Origin: Luscinia megarhynchos
Taxonomy: Eukaryota; Chordata; Aves; Passeriformes; Turdidae
Assembly (NCBI GenBank): GCA_034336665.1
Contig: CM067564.1
Location: forward strand, 42,236,975 to 42,300,974
Length of the DNA stretch: 64,000 bases
Reading direction: 5' to 3'
This document shows positions 1 through 11,958 of the stretch, piece after piece. The notes under the pieces are model-generated. The model ran no database searches and was not told the origin of the DNA. It worked only from the letters and a program-made list of their open reading frames with translations. Numbering within the stretch: the stretch's first letter is position 1; each line of letters begins with the position of its first letter. The translations under genes were made by a program, and so were the position numbers.

Positions 1-1835
1 ACAGGGACACTGGGACAGACACTGGGACAGGGACACTGGGGCGTGGGACAGCAGTGGGACAGGGACGCGCTGGGACAGGGACTGCACTGGAGTGCAGTGG
101 GGAGTCAGCGACTCCCTAGGACCGACGTGGGACAGCACTGGGACATGAGGGCGGGACAGTGACGACACTGGGACAGTGACGGTGACTTACTGGGGCCGTG
201 GGACAGTGTCTGCTGACGGCCGAGGGGGTGGGGACGGTGACACTAGGACAGGAACACACTGGGACAGGGAAGTGGGACGTGCAGCGGACACTGGGACAAC
301 GCACTGGGACAGCCCGAGGGGTGATGGACAGGGACACTGACACTGGGACAGAGTGGGACAGTGACACTGGGACAGGGGCACGACGGGGTGACACGGTGGG
401 AGAGGGACACTGGAGACAGCGAAGTGTGACCTTGTGAGCTGGTTACTTGAGCGTGACATGATGGGACAGCGGCAGCTGAGACAGCGACTTTCACGGTGGT
501 GTGGGGACAAGCCCGGGATGGTGGTGCTGCAGCAGAGGCGGGGACAGTGACACTGGGACGTGCACGCGGCAGGTGTGCAGGTGTGACATCGAGTGGGACA
601 GTGACACCCGGCGGTGAAGCCGTAGGTTGGTGGCACTGAGCGTGGTGGGAGTGTGACACTGATTGTGGCAGTGGCGCGTGACAGTGGGGCTGTCACTCTG
701 GACGCGTGGCAGTGAGCTGTGCCAGCGTGGAGTCTGCCAGTGGGGTGTGACAGTGGGTGTGGCTGTGACGGTGTGGAGGCGGGGTGGCGGCAGTGGGGTG
801 GCGTGGGCGGGAGGGCTGTGACAGCTGACACTGTGACAGTGGGACTGCTGACGGTGACAGTGTGACTTATTGGTCCGAGCTGTGGCGCGTGACAGTGTGA
901 CAGTCAGGCTGTATGGCGATTGGGCTGTTACGGTGACACCTGTGACAGTGACAGTCGCGGCAGTGGGGCTTTGATGGTGTGGGTGTGAGATCAGGGTGGG
1001 ACAGTGACACTGGGACGGTGATGGTGTGACGGTGGTTTTGGTTGGGTTTGTGTGTGTTGTGGTGGTGGGGTGGTGGGGTGGGGTGGGGTGGTTTGTTTTG
1101 GGTTGGGTTGTGGTGTGGTGGGGTTTGTGGGGTGTGGGTGTGTTGGTGTTTGGTGGGTGTGGTTGGTTGGGCGCGGTTGTGACAGTGACAGTGTGACGGT
1201 CGGGCTGTGACAGTGACATGTGGTGTGTGTTTGTTGGGGGGGGGGGGTGGGTGGGGGTGTGGGGGTGGGGGTGGTTGTGTGTGGGTGGTTGTGTGGGGTG
1301 TGGGGTGTTGGAACAGTGGCACTGTGACACTGTTTGGGTGGGTGTGTGGTGTTTGTGGGTGTGTGTTGGTTGGGTGTGTTGGTGTGGTGTTGGGTTTGTG
1401 GGGTGGGGTGTGGTGTTGGTGTGTGACAGTGGTGTGACAGTGTGGGTGGTATGACTGTGACATTGTAACAGTGACACTGTGGTAGTTGGGTGTGTGGTGT
1501 GTTTTGGTGGGCTGTGACTGTGACATTGTAACAGTGACACTGTGGTGTTGGGTTCACTGACACTGTGACAGTGTTGGTTGGGTGTGGTGGTGTGGGTGTT
1601 GTTTGTGTGGTGTCGGGCTGTGACAGTGACATTGTGTGTGTTTTGGGTGTGACACTGACACTCGCGGCTTGGTCCGGGCTGTGACTGTGACATTGTAACA
1701 GTGACACTGTGGTAGTTGGGCTGTGACACTGACACTGGGCTGGGGGTGGGTGTGTGTGTTTGTGTGTGGTGTTGGGTGTCACTGACACTGTGACACTGTG
1801 ACACGACCTGTGACGAAAGTGGCACTCGCGGCGAG
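1..1835. repeat. Intronic minisatellites (GGGACA-CACTG, GTGACAGTGAC and GTGGGTGTGTT types)
   Basis: From the window start to about 700 the DNA is short tandem units around GGGACAGTGACACTGGG. From about 840 to 1830 units of GTGTGACAGTGACATTGT alternate with T/G-only stretches rich in GGGTGTGTTGG. The block ends just before the acceptor of the large MAPK8IP2 exon. It opens long frames on both strands, all proline/histidine/serine-rich or glycine/valine-rich readings of the repeat, so none is called as a gene. Confidence 0.85.
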
Positions 1836-1895
1836 TCCCGGGCTGTGACTAGTGACACCAGCGGAGCTCACCGGCCCCGTGTCCCCTCCCCGCAG

Positions 1896-4040
1896 GACCT
1901 TTCGTCCCCCATCGCATCCTGGGCCGGACTGCCGCAGGAGAGCCCGCCCCGGGCCCCGAGAGCGCCGCCCTCGCTGCCGCCCTCCCGCTGGACTCGCAAG
2001 GCAGCAGCCGGTCCCCCGGCGCACGGTGACGCGCCCCGCGAGATCGGCGCCACGGCTGTGGCATGAACCTCGTCTCCGCCGCGGCCCCGGGCTCCGCTCT
2101 CCCCGCCACCGCGCCCCGCCGCCCGCCCCGCCTCACCCCTGCCTCTCTCCAGCCGCCCGCCGCCCCGGCGCCCCAGGCCGCCGGGCACGCGGCGCGTGCC
2201 GACGGCGAGGAGTCCCCCGCCGCCCACAGCCGCAGCCACCGGGCCCGAGGCCGGGGCGGGACGGGGCTCCCGCGCGAGCCGCTCCAGCTCGGGCAGAGGA
2301 GCGCGCGCGCCGAGCCGCCAGCGTGCGCGCGGCCACCCCTCGAGGCTCCTCGGAGACCTCGCCCTCCACGGATGGGCGGGGCATCGAGGCCGACCTCACC
2401 AGCCGCACGCGGCCAAAGCCCTTCCTGCCCGGCCGAGCGCGGGAGACGAGCTGGGCTGCGCCCGGCTCCGACTTCCGGACGGCGCTGAGGCTGGGCGGAC
2501 GGCGGCAGGCACCGGCGAAGCCTGGTCAGCAACGATGACCGTCCATCTGGGAGGCGGGCTGGACCTGAGCAGCGACAGCAGCAGCGGCCGCTTCAAAGTC
2601 AGCACCTGACCAACTCCCATCGAGGAGGCCGGCTCGCCCGGCTCGAGGCGAGCTGGGCACGAGGCTGGAGAGCGCCGGGGCTGCTGGGCATCAGGACGCT
2701 TCGCTGCTGCTGGACAAGGGGCAAGGGAAGGGGCGAGGAGGAGCAGCCGGCGGGGGCCGCCCGGGCCTTGGCGTGCTCAGGAGGGAGAGAGCCTGGCGAG
2801 GAAGGAAGGCTGAAGATGGGCGCCCTACTCGACAGCCTGGAGCGGGCCCGGCCGGCGGCCCGGCGCCCGAGGAGCCAGGCCGGCGTGTCCAAGCGCGGCC
2901 CCTGGACCCGCGAAAGATCGAAGCCCGGCCACAGCCTGAGAGGCATCAGCGGCTCCTTCTACCTGCCGGTGGGGCCAGCTGATGCGGGAGGGCCGAGGGG
3001 AGGACAGCTTAGCGGTGACGGACTTCGGTTCGAGGCGAGCCGACCTGGGGACTGGGACTGCGCGCGTGGCTGCTCAGCAGCCTGGTGAACAAGATGATCT
3101 CGGAGGGCTCGTGCCCATCAAGTGCCGGGCGAGTGTTTACCAGCTGCCACTGGCAATGCGAGCCACCGCTCGCCTCCGCCCGTGGAGCCGAGATCCCTGG
3201 CGGAGGCTCTGGGGCCGAGAGCAGCGCCCGGGAGACTTCGCGGGGAGCGGCGCGCGCGGCAGTGCGGGCTGGCATCGAGCTGAGTGGACATGGAGGCGGC
3301 CGCTGGCTGCTCCCTGTGGCGGGGCCGAGCTGCGGCAGCCGAGCCGCCACGGGCCGCCCGGCGCGAGGCGGGGCGTTTCGCTGTTCCTCCAGCAACCCAC
3401 CAGTGACACCATCACCAGCCCGTCCTGCCCGCGCTCAGCGCTTCGGCCGCCTGGAGCGCCGCGCCGAGGGAGTCCTGGCCACCCTGGGCTGCCGCCCGGC
3501 CGCCCGCCCAGCGTGGCGGCCGGCGGACGAGCCGCCCGGCCCGGCGCCCGGAGGTGTCCAGCTGGGAGCTGCGGGGACCTGGACCTCACCGAGAGCGTGC
3601 TGGAGAGCGACTCCGCCGATGTCGGCTTGGCGATGCGGTTATCGCCATGCGGCTGACCCGCTGCCAGCGGGCCAGCGTCCGCGGCCAGGCGGCAGCGGCT
3701 TCAGCCGCTGGCCCTGGAAGGAGCCGGGGCGCTGCGCCCGGCGCCCGCCCGGAGCAGCTGGGCGAGAGTGGCTGAGCCCTACGGCTTCGGTCAGAGGTAC
3801 ACGCTGGTGGTGGGCGAGCACCTGCGCGCTGGAGCTGAGTGAGCCTGCGGCGCTGCTGCGTCCGTGCTCAGCGGCGACAGCGGCATCCTCAGCCTGCGGC
3901 GGCGAAGCCAGCAGGCGGCGGGCCGAAGCGCCCTTGAAGCGCCCCGGCGCGGCTGGCTCCTCAGACTCGTCCCCGAGTGCGTACCTGCACTTCTCAAGAA
4001 GTTCCCTCAGCGTCTTCGTCAGCGGCACCTCGGCTCCTCG
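1896..4040 (+). CDS. MAPK8IP2: MAPK8IP2 large middle exon (frame broken by small indels)
   Basis: The exon follows a pyrimidine-rich acceptor (CCCTCCCCGCAG, AG at 1894-1895) and ends at a strong donor (CG/GTGAGT, GT at 4041). Matches to JIP2 in order: GIEADLTSR at 2380-2406; LDLSSDSSSGR then HLTNSIEEAGSP at about 2558-2640; a FYLPVGP segment near 2960; NKMISEGSCPIKC at 3088-3126; IELVDMEA-like near 3280; LFL..PTSDTIT at 3381-3417; YTLVVGEHLRLELVSLRRC at about 3798-3865; DSGGEAS-like near 3880-3915; and a FLSVFVSGTS segment before the donor. This part of JIP2 lies between the JNK-binding and SH3 domains and is rich in acidic and serine residues. No single frame runs through: the match changes frame repeatedly and short in-frame stops appear (for example TGA at about 2607). 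The start is the least certain point. Confidence 0.75.
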
Positions 4041-5575
4041 GTGAGTGGCGCGGTGCAGCCTGGCGTCGCGGCGTGTCGGCCCTGTGCAGCTCTGGCGTGC
4101 CGAAAAACTGCGTACCGGCCATTCCCGTTGTGGATGCATGCGTGGGGATGTCACGATAATGTCATGTCATGTGTATCCGCGTTGCAGCCGTTGGGTGTCA
4201 TGACATGTGACATCAGCGGCGTACGTGACATCCTGTGGCGTATCATGATATGGCACCATCCTCATATTGTGCCATGCCGTGGCATGATATGTCGGGATGT
4301 CCACGATATGTCCATATCAATAGTCCGCGATATGTCACTGGGTGTGCATGACATGTCCTGACACCCAGTGTCGTATGGTGGCGATGCCCGTGACATATCA
4401 TGATATGGCACCATTCTCGCGTGCGGAGGCGGTATCATGATATGTCAGAGAGATGTCACGATGTGTCGCGGTATGTCACGATATGTCGCTGGATGCTATG
4501 ACATGTCGCGACATCCAGTGGCGTGTCAGCGTGTCGCTCTAGTGCGCTCTGGTGTCCTGCCCTGGCTATTCCTGTTGTGGATACACCATGGGATGTCACG
4601 ATATGTCACAGAATGTCACGGTAGTCGTTGGGTGTCGCGACAGCGACATCAGTGATGTATCGTGACATCCCGTGACATATCATGATATGGCACCATTCTC
4701 ACGCGTGCCATGCCGTGTGCACGATATGTCAAGGGATGTCACGTTAATGCAGAATGTCACGATATGTCACTGGTGCTGCGACATGTTGCGACATCCAGTG
4801 ATATCTCGTGACATCCGTGACATATCATGATATGGCACCATTCTCACGCCCCATGCCATGGGCGACGATATGTCAGGGATGTCACGATATGTCACTGGAT
4901 GTCGCTGACATGTCATGACATCCAGTGACATATCGTGACGAGTCGTGCCCATGCTGTCCTGGCTCTTCTCACACCAGCTGCTCCTATCCTGTCCCAGCCA
5001 TGGCGCGTTTCTGTCAGCCATGTCGGCGTCACGATGTCACGGGATGTCACGATATGTGGTGTTGGTGGTGTGTTGTGTGGTTTTGGGTTGGTTGTTGGTG
5101 TTTGTTTGGTGTGGTTTTGTTGTGTTGTCACGATTGTCACGTCGTCTGGGATGTTGGGCGTGTCGTGATATGTCACGGGAGTGACGAGCTCACAGTGACC
5201 GCAGTCCCTGAGCCCTGACCTGGAAGTGGCCCTCAGGGACATGGTGGGCTGTCCCTGTCCCTGCATGCAGCAGCTGTCCCAGTGTCTGCACGCTGTCCCT
5301 GTCGTGAGGTGTCTGCAGGTGTCTCCCACTGTCCCTGTCTGGCTGCCCTCTGTCATGGGTGTCCCTGTCCCTAGTGTCTGTCCCCGTGGGCTGTCCCCTG
5401 TCCCTGTGGGCGTCCCTGTCCCGCGGGTGTCCTGGGCCTGTCCCTAAGTGGGGTGTCCCCAGCGGTCCCCACTGTCCCCTGGCACGGGTGTCCCCAGTGT
5501 CTGTCCCCACGGGTGTCCCTGCTCCCGTGGGTGTCCCTGCTGTCCCCAGTGTCCCCTGGCACGGTGTCCCCACAG
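4041..5575. repeat. Intron filled with TGTCACGATATGTCACTGG minisatellite
   Basis: From about 4130 to 5180 the intron is an imperfect tandem array around TGTCACGATATGTCACTGG and CATGACATCCAGTGACATATC, with the palindromic core ATATCATGATAT recurring. From about 5220 to 5570 it changes to short TGTCCCTGTCCCC-type units that run up to the acceptor CCCCACAG of the next MAPK8IP2 exon. No coding signal is seen. Confidence 0.85.
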
Positions 5576-5648
5576 GCACAGAGTCCTTCGGGCTCTTCGT
5601 GCGGTGAACGGCGAGGGAGCGGAGCAGACCCACGGCGCCAGTTTTCAG
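5576..5648 (+). CDS. MAPK8IP2: MAPK8IP2 exon, start of SH3 domain
   Basis: A 73-base exon lies between acceptor CCCACAG (ending 5575) and donor CAG/GTGAGG. It reads TESFGLF, then, after a small indel, VNGEGAEQTHGASFQ. This corresponds to the JIP2 segment [20 protein letters not shown] that leads into the SH3 domain. The last codon is split with the next exon. The indel lies between the two recognisable pieces (about 5598-5606). Confidence 0.9.
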
Positions 5649-6937
5649 GTGAGGCCACCCCCGGTGACACCCACGGGCACCCTCCAGGGACACCCAGGGC
5701 CCTCAGTGGCACCCCAGGGCCCCCAGTGTCCCCCAGTGTCACCCCAGGGCTCCCCGCGATTGTGACCCTAGAGCCCTGCAATGTCACCTAGGGCCTCCAG
5801 TGTCACCTCAGGGGTCCCTCAGTGCCACCCAAACTCTCAGTGCCACCTCAGGGCACCCCAATGTCACCCCAGTGTCACCCCAGGGCCTTGCAGTGTCACC
5901 TCAGGGCCCCCAGTACGTACCCCAGTGTCACCTCAGGGTCCCCCAGTGCCACCCAAAGTCCCCAGTGCCACCCTCAGGGGCACCCCAATGTCACAGTGTC
6001 ACCCCATGGCCCGCAAGAAATGTCACCTCACAGTCCCCCAGTGCCACCCTCAGGGTCCCCAGTGCCATCTCACAGGTCCCCAGTGCACCCCAGGGGCTGC
6101 ACTCCACTCCTGGTGCCTCCTGGCGTGGCACAGTCCCTGACCTCTGAGCTGGGTCCCCAGTGTCACAGGGGTGGATTTGTGACCTGCGACGATTGTTTTG
6201 GGGGTCTGGAGTGGGGGTGAGGAGGTGATGAGCACAGTGTGGGAGTTGGGTTTGGGGGTGACCAGGAGACTTCAGGGGCTGTGGGTCCTGGGTTTGTGGG
6301 GTGACCGAGGAGGTCGACTGTGGGGTTTGGGGTTGGGGGTGGTTAGGGAGGTGAAGGGAGTGGTGGTCTGGGTTTTGGGGTGACCAGGAGATGCGGGGGT
6401 GTGGGTCTAGGTTTGGGGGCTGGACCAGAAGGTCAGGAATGTGGCTGGGGTCACCAGGAGCTCGAGGCAGTGACTGTGGGGGTGCTGATGACCTGCCAGT
6501 GCTGGAGTTGTGGGTTTGGGGTCACCCAGGAGCTAGGGCAGTGGCTTTGGGAGGTCACCAGGGAGCTCGGGCAGTGGCTTTGGTCACCAGGAGCTTCGGG
6601 GCAAAGTGACTTTGGGGTCACCAGGAGCTCGGACAATAGCTTTGGGGTCACCAGGAGCCTTTCGGGCAGCGACTTTTGCAGGGTGCCGATTGACCTGCTG
6701 GGTGCTGAGTTGTGGGTTTGGGGTCACCAGGAACTCAGGGCAGTGACTTTGGGGTCCGCGAGGAGCTCGGGCAGTGACATTGAGCTGATGACATGATGGG
6801 CTCCAAGCAGTGACTTTGTGGGTCACCAGGGGCTCGGGCAGTGTTTTTTCTGGGGTGCTGATGACCTGCTGGTGCCGAGGCAGCCTCTACTGAGGCCCTG
6901 AGGTCGCTCGTCTCCTCATCTGCACCTCACACTCTAG
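5649..6937. repeat. Intron: CAGTGTCACCTCAGGG array, then GGGGTCACCAGGAGCTCGGGC array
   Basis: Tandem units begin almost at the donor. From about 5680 to 6110 they are about 20 bases long around CAGTGTCACCTCAGGGCCC (C-rich). From about 6240 to 6870 they are around TTTGGGGTCACCAGGAGCTC GGGCAGTGAC (G-rich). The strand asymmetry therefore flips in mid-intron. No gene is seen. Confidence 0.85.
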
Positions 6938-7087
6938 TGTTCATCCTGCATGGCCACGAGGGATCTAGGCTGGAGCTGGGCGTGGACGATCCCATCCTGG
7001 TGGAGCTGGAGGAGGAGCCGACTACTGGTAACGCTGACAACATGACGCCCCGGCGCAGCGGCATCTTCGCCTTCCTACATGTACGAG
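6938..7087 (+). CDS. MAPK8IP2: MAPK8IP2 exon, SH3 domain body
   Basis: After acceptor CTCACACTCTAG (AG at 6936-6937) the exon reads FILHGHEGSRLELGVDDPIL then VELEEE, matching JIP2 [23 protein letters not shown], the first SH3 strands and the acidic RT-loop region. The remainder (DYW, then MTPRRSGIFAFLH) matches the [25 protein letters not shown] part only if several single-base errors are allowed. Family knowledge: the JIP1/JIP2 SH3 domain mediates dimer formation. The donor is imperfect: TACGA/GTGGGG, or GAG/GTGGGG if one G is missing, so the end is good to a few bases. Confidence 0.88.
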
Positions 7088-10000
7088 TGGGGTGGGGCAG
7101 GCCTAGCGACAGCATCGTGCACGAGCGGGACCCTCGGGGTCGGGGAGGGGTCTGGGGGCGGCTGCGCTTGGAGATACGCGTGGGCTGATTGTGTGTGGTT
7201 GTGTGGTTGTGTGGTTCCGCGATTGTGTGGTTGTCGCGATTGTGTAGTGTGTGATTCTGTGAATTCCGCGATTGTGTGATTTGTCGCGATTGTGTAATGT
7301 GATTCAGGTGAATTCTGTGATTGTGTGGATTCTGTGCAATTCCGCAGATTGTGCGGTTGTGTGATTATTGGTTGTCTGCGATTGTGCGGTGTGTAGTGTG
7401 TGATTCTGTGGCGGTGTGTGGTCTGTGATTGTGTGGTTGTGATTCTGTGGTGTGTGGTTGTCGCGATTGTGTAATCTTTGTGATTCTGTGAATTCTGTGA
7501 TTGTGTGGATTGTGCGATTCTGTGATTGTGTGGTTGTGCGATTGTGTAATTTGTGATTGTGTGAGTCTGTGATTGTGTGGTTGTGTGATTCTGTGATTGT
7601 GTGGTTGTGCGATTGTGTACATGCGATTCTGTAGCCAGAATTCTGTGATTGATCGTTGTAGTTCTGTGATTGTTAGTTTGATAGCGGTTGTGTAATTTTG
7701 TGATTCTGAATTCTGTTGATTGTGTGGTTGTGCGGAATTCTGTGATTGTACTGAGGTTGTCGACTGCGTAATTTTGTGATTCTGTGACATTGTGTGAGTT
7801 ATTATCGATTGTCGATTCTGTGATTGTGTGAGTTCTGTGATTGTGTGTCGTCGCGATTACTGCGATTATTGGTCTTTGTGATTCTGTGGTTCTATGAGTT
7901 GTGTGATTGTGCAATTCTGTGATTGATGGTTATTACTGGTCTGCGACACATTGCGTTTGTGCGGTGCAGTGATTGCCCAGGATTGTGTAGTATTACTGAT
8001 TCTGTGATTGATGAATTCTGTGATTGATGTGGTTGTGTGATTGCAGGATTCTGTGATTATTGGATTTGTGTGATTATTACTGATTATGATTGTGATTCTG
8101 TGAATTCTGTGATTATTGGTTTAGTACGAATTCTGTGATTGATGGGTTGTGGAGTTGATACGGTTGGTAGTGGTGTGCTCCTGTGATTGATATTAATGAA
8201 TTCTGTGACTATTATTGGTTATTATCGAGTCTGTGGTATTGTGATTGACACGATTGTGCAATTCTGTGATTCTGTGAATTCTGTAAATTCTCTGATTCTG
8301 TGAATTCCCAAGGTACTAGTGATTCTGGTGGATTTTATGATTCCGCAGTGAATTCGCATGTGATCGTGTGATGGATCTCTGTGATTCCCTAGTCGTTTGG
8401 ATTCTGCGATTGTGTGGATTGATTCTGTGATTGTGTTATTGATTCCAGGTTATGTGATTGATTCTGTGGCTGATTCTTAACATTCCGTGAATCTCTGTGA
8501 TTCTGTGGACAGCTACGCACTCTGCACACGTGATTCTGTGGATTGATGATGATGGATCCTGTGGTTGTGGGATTGCATTCTGTTATTCCGAGTACATGCA
8601 TTCCCAGTGATTGTGCGATTCAGATTGGCTGGGTTTCGTGATTCTATGATTGTTTGATTCTGCAATTCCAGGTGATTGTGTGTTTCCTGTGAGTCTCTGT
8701 GTTTCAGTGATTGGTGTGATGGATTCCTGTGGTTCTGCTAGTGTGCGTCCGGTAGATCTCTGTGTTTCTGTGGATTGTGCTTGGGTTCTGTGATTCTCCT
8801 CTGTGATGCTCTTGGTTCCCGTGATTGATTCCGTGACTCCTTGGGCGATTCAGCGACTGCGTGATTCTGTAATGCATTTGTTTCTGTGATAGTGTAGTGA
8901 ATTCTGTTATTCATTGATTGATTTCTATGATTCTGTGATTCTGTGATTCTCTATGATTCTATGATTTTGTGTTTCTGTGATTCAGTATGACTGTGTGTGA
9001 TCATGGTCTGTGATTCCACATCGGCGCTGATGGGCATGGATTCTTTTCGATTCTGTGATCCAGTGATTGATTCTGCGACTGATCTCTATGATTCTGTGAT
9101 TCTGTGGATTGTGTGGTTCTGTGGATTGATTCCCAGGATTCTGATTCTCCTGTGATTGATTCTATGATTCTCCATGATTCGAGTGGTTGTGATAGCTTCT
9201 GTGTGATTGTTTCTGTGATGAGTAGTGTGGTTCTTGTTATTCACTGGTGATTCTGTGATTCTGTGAGGATTCCTCTGTGGTTCCTATGGATTTTGTGTTC
9301 AGGCGATTCCAGCATGATTGTGTGCGCATTGATTCTGTGATCTCTATGATTGATTCTATGACTGCAGACTTTGTTGATTCTGTGATTGTGTTTCTGTGGA
9401 TTTGATCTCTATGATCTCCGCACCTGTGATTCTGCATATGACTGTGATTCAGTGATTATGTGATTCTTTGTCGTGATTGATTCTGTGATTCTGTGTGGTT
9501 CTGTGATAGTGTGATTGTGATTCCGTGACCGTTAAACGCGGTGATTCTCATGATTCCGCGTTCTCGTGATTCAGTGATTCGATTGTGTGATTCCTGTGAC
9601 TGCTACGACTCTTTGGATCCGCAGCGTTTATCTGATTGGTGATTGCCGCGTGATTCTGTGATTTGGCATTTGTGATTCGGTGACTGGTCGATGACTCTGT
9701 GATTCATTCTGGTGATTCTGATTGATTGGTAGTGATCAGTGATTCTGTGATTGATTCTGTGATTTGGTGATGGTGAGATTCTGGTTATTCAGTGATTGAT
9801 TGTCTGATCCAGTTTGATTATTGTGTGATTCAGTGATTGATTCTATGATTCTGTGATTCTGTGACTCATTCTGTGATTCTTTGATTGGCGTGATCTCATG
9901 ATTGTGTGATTGTGATCCGTGATTGTGATGATGGTGACCCTGTGATTGTGCGACTGTGATCCTTGATTGATGCGATCGTGATTGATAGCGCGATCGTGAT

Positions 10001-10240
10001 TTTATGATTTTGATCCATGATTTCATTGTGGATTTTATGATATGCGTGATTGTGCGATCCTCGTGATTGTATGACTGTGATTCCATGATTGATGATTGTG
10101 ATCCCACAATTGCGTGATTAATGACCCTGTGATTGTGCCGACTGTGATCCCATGATTGTGAGACTGTGATTCCAATAATGCGATGTACTGATCGCTGGTT
10201 GTGTGACTGTGATCTGTGACTGTGTGACGTGATTCCCTGA
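7088..10240. repeat. Intronic GTGATTCTGTGATTG minisatellite, first half of a 4.5 kb intron
   Basis: After about 100 bases of unique DNA, roughly 3 kb consists of degenerate units built from GTGATTCTGTGATTGTGTGG and GATTGATTCTGTGATTC. The unit is A/T-richer than any other array in the left part of the window. Scattered CGCG insertions (for example TTGTCGCGATTG) interrupt otherwise regular units and look like consensus errors. No coding sequence is seen. Confidence 0.85.
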
Positions 10241-11647
10241 CTGTGTGATTGTGACCCCTAGTGATTGTGCGATTGTGATCCTGTTGTTGTCGACTGTGAC
10301 CCCATGACTGCGATTGATCCCATTATTGTGACCCCATGACTGTGTGACTTTGATCCCATTGTTGTGTGACTATGATCCCATTGTTGTGTGACTCCGTGAT
10401 CCCATTGTTGTGTGACTGTGACACCATTTTTGTGTGACTGTGATCCCATTGTTGTGTGACTGTGACCCCACGACTGTGTGACTACTGATCCCATTGTTGT
10501 GTGATTTTGATCCCATTGTTGTTGATTGTGATCCCATTGTTGTGTGACCGCGACTGTCGCGATTGTGACCACTGCAGTTGTGTGATTGTGATCCATTGGC
10601 TAGCTGTGACTGTGACCCCGATGCGTGCGACTGTAATGCCTGTGATCGGTAGGGCGTATTGATTGTGTGACTATGACCCTATTGACTGTGACCCCGACTG
10701 CGCTGTGATCCCATTGTTGTGTGACTGTGACCCCGTGACTGTCGGTTGTGACCCCATTGTTGTGTGACTGTGGACTTTACGCCGACTATGGGCTGTGATC
10801 CATTGTTGTGTGACTGTGACCCCACAATGTGTTAGTGATCGATTGTTGATCGCTGATGATAGACGACTGTGATCCCATTGTTTGGTGTGACTGTGACCCC
10901 ATTGTTGCACCCTGTGAGCCCTGCGACTGTGATCCATTGTTGTGCGACTGTGATCCCATTGTTGTCGACTGTGATCCCCATTGTTGTGTGATTGTGATCC
11001 CACAACTATGCAGTTAGTGATCCCATTGTTGTGTGACTCGCGATCCCATTGTTGTTTGACTGTGACCCGTGACTGTGCGACTGTGACCCATGACTCGCCG
11101 ACTTGTGATCCTATTGTTGATAGCGACTTGACCCTGCGATCGCATGCGAGTGACCGGACTGTCGCGTTAGCGACACGACTGTGACACGACCGTGTGACTG
11201 CGATCCCATTGTTGTGCTAGACTGCGACCCCATTGTTGCGTGATTGCTGACCCTGTGACCGTGCGACTGTGATCCCATTGTTGTGTGACTGTGACCCCAC
11301 GATTGACGCGATTGTGATCCTGCAGTTGTGCAATTGTGATCCCATTGTTGTGTGACTGTGACCCAGCGAACTGTGTGATTGTGACCCCTCGACATCGCGA
11401 CTGTGACCCTCGCGACTGTGCGATTGTGATCCCATGATTGTCCTGACTGTGATCCCATTGTTGTGTGACTGTGACCCCGTGACTGTCGCGTTAGGATTGT
11501 GATCCCCATGACTAGCGGCTGTGATCCCATTGTTGTGTGACTGTGACCCTGCAGTTGTACGACTGTGACCCCATTGTTGTGCGATTGTGACCCCATGACT
11601 GTGACCCCACGACTGTGACCCCCGACCGTGCGCGACTGCCATCCCAG
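10241..11647. repeat. Intronic GACTGTGATCCCATTGTTGT minisatellite, up to a splice acceptor
   Basis: The second half of the intron is units of about 24 bases around GTGTGACTGTGATCCCATTG and GACTGTGACCCCATTGTTG. The array runs up to the acceptor at 11647. The acceptor itself (CGACTGCCATCCCAG) is close to a repeat unit (CGACTGTGATCCCATTG). Confidence 0.85.
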
Positions 11648-11790
11648 CGGTTTTACCCTCGCACTCGGCTCCCCGCGAGGCCTGAAGCCGGAACCCGTGC
11701 TGGGTGGGCAGCTTCAACGTGCAGTTCCTGGGCTCCGTGGGAGGTCCCGCACCACCAGGGCAACGGCATCGCAGCGCCGCCATGCAGAAG
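11648..11790 (+). CDS. MAPK8IP2: MAPK8IP2 exon, start of PTB/PID domain
   Basis: The recognisable core, with frame changes, is LKRNPCWVGSF, then [12 protein letters not shown], then HHQGNG and AAMQK before donor AAG/GTGGGC (GT at 11791). JIP2 has [36 protein letters not shown] at this point, the first strand and helix of the PTB fold. Family knowledge: the JIP PTB domain binds cargo receptors and other partners such as ApoER2/LRP tails, Tiam1 and p38 members. The 5' boundary (CATCCCAG/CGG) is plausible but the first 40 bases match poorly. Confidence 0.88.
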
Positions 11791-11859
11791 GTGGGCAGGG
11801 GGCGGCGGGAGCCTCCGGGAGCCCTCGGGAGTCCGCACCCCTGACCCACCGTCCCCCAG

Positions 11860-11958
11860 ATCGCCACCACCAGGGAAGCTGACGTGCACCATGGACTGAC
11901 AGCTGTGACCTGGAGGGTGACACTGCAGGGCATCAAACTCATCCTGACCGTCACTTGA
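11860..11958 (+). CDS. MAPK8IP2: MAPK8IP2 exon, PTB/PID domain
   Basis: A short 69-base intron ends in CCGTCCCCCAG (AG at 11858-11859). The exon reads IATTR, then KLTVH after an indel, then CDLEVTLQGIKLILTV, matching JIP2 [32 protein letters not shown]. The frame must change at least twice (near 11872 and 11895). The donor is probably TGA/GTACAG at 11959, weaker than the other donors, so the end is approximate. Confidence 0.85.
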   Translation: MATTREADVHHGLTAVTWRVTLQGIKLILTVT

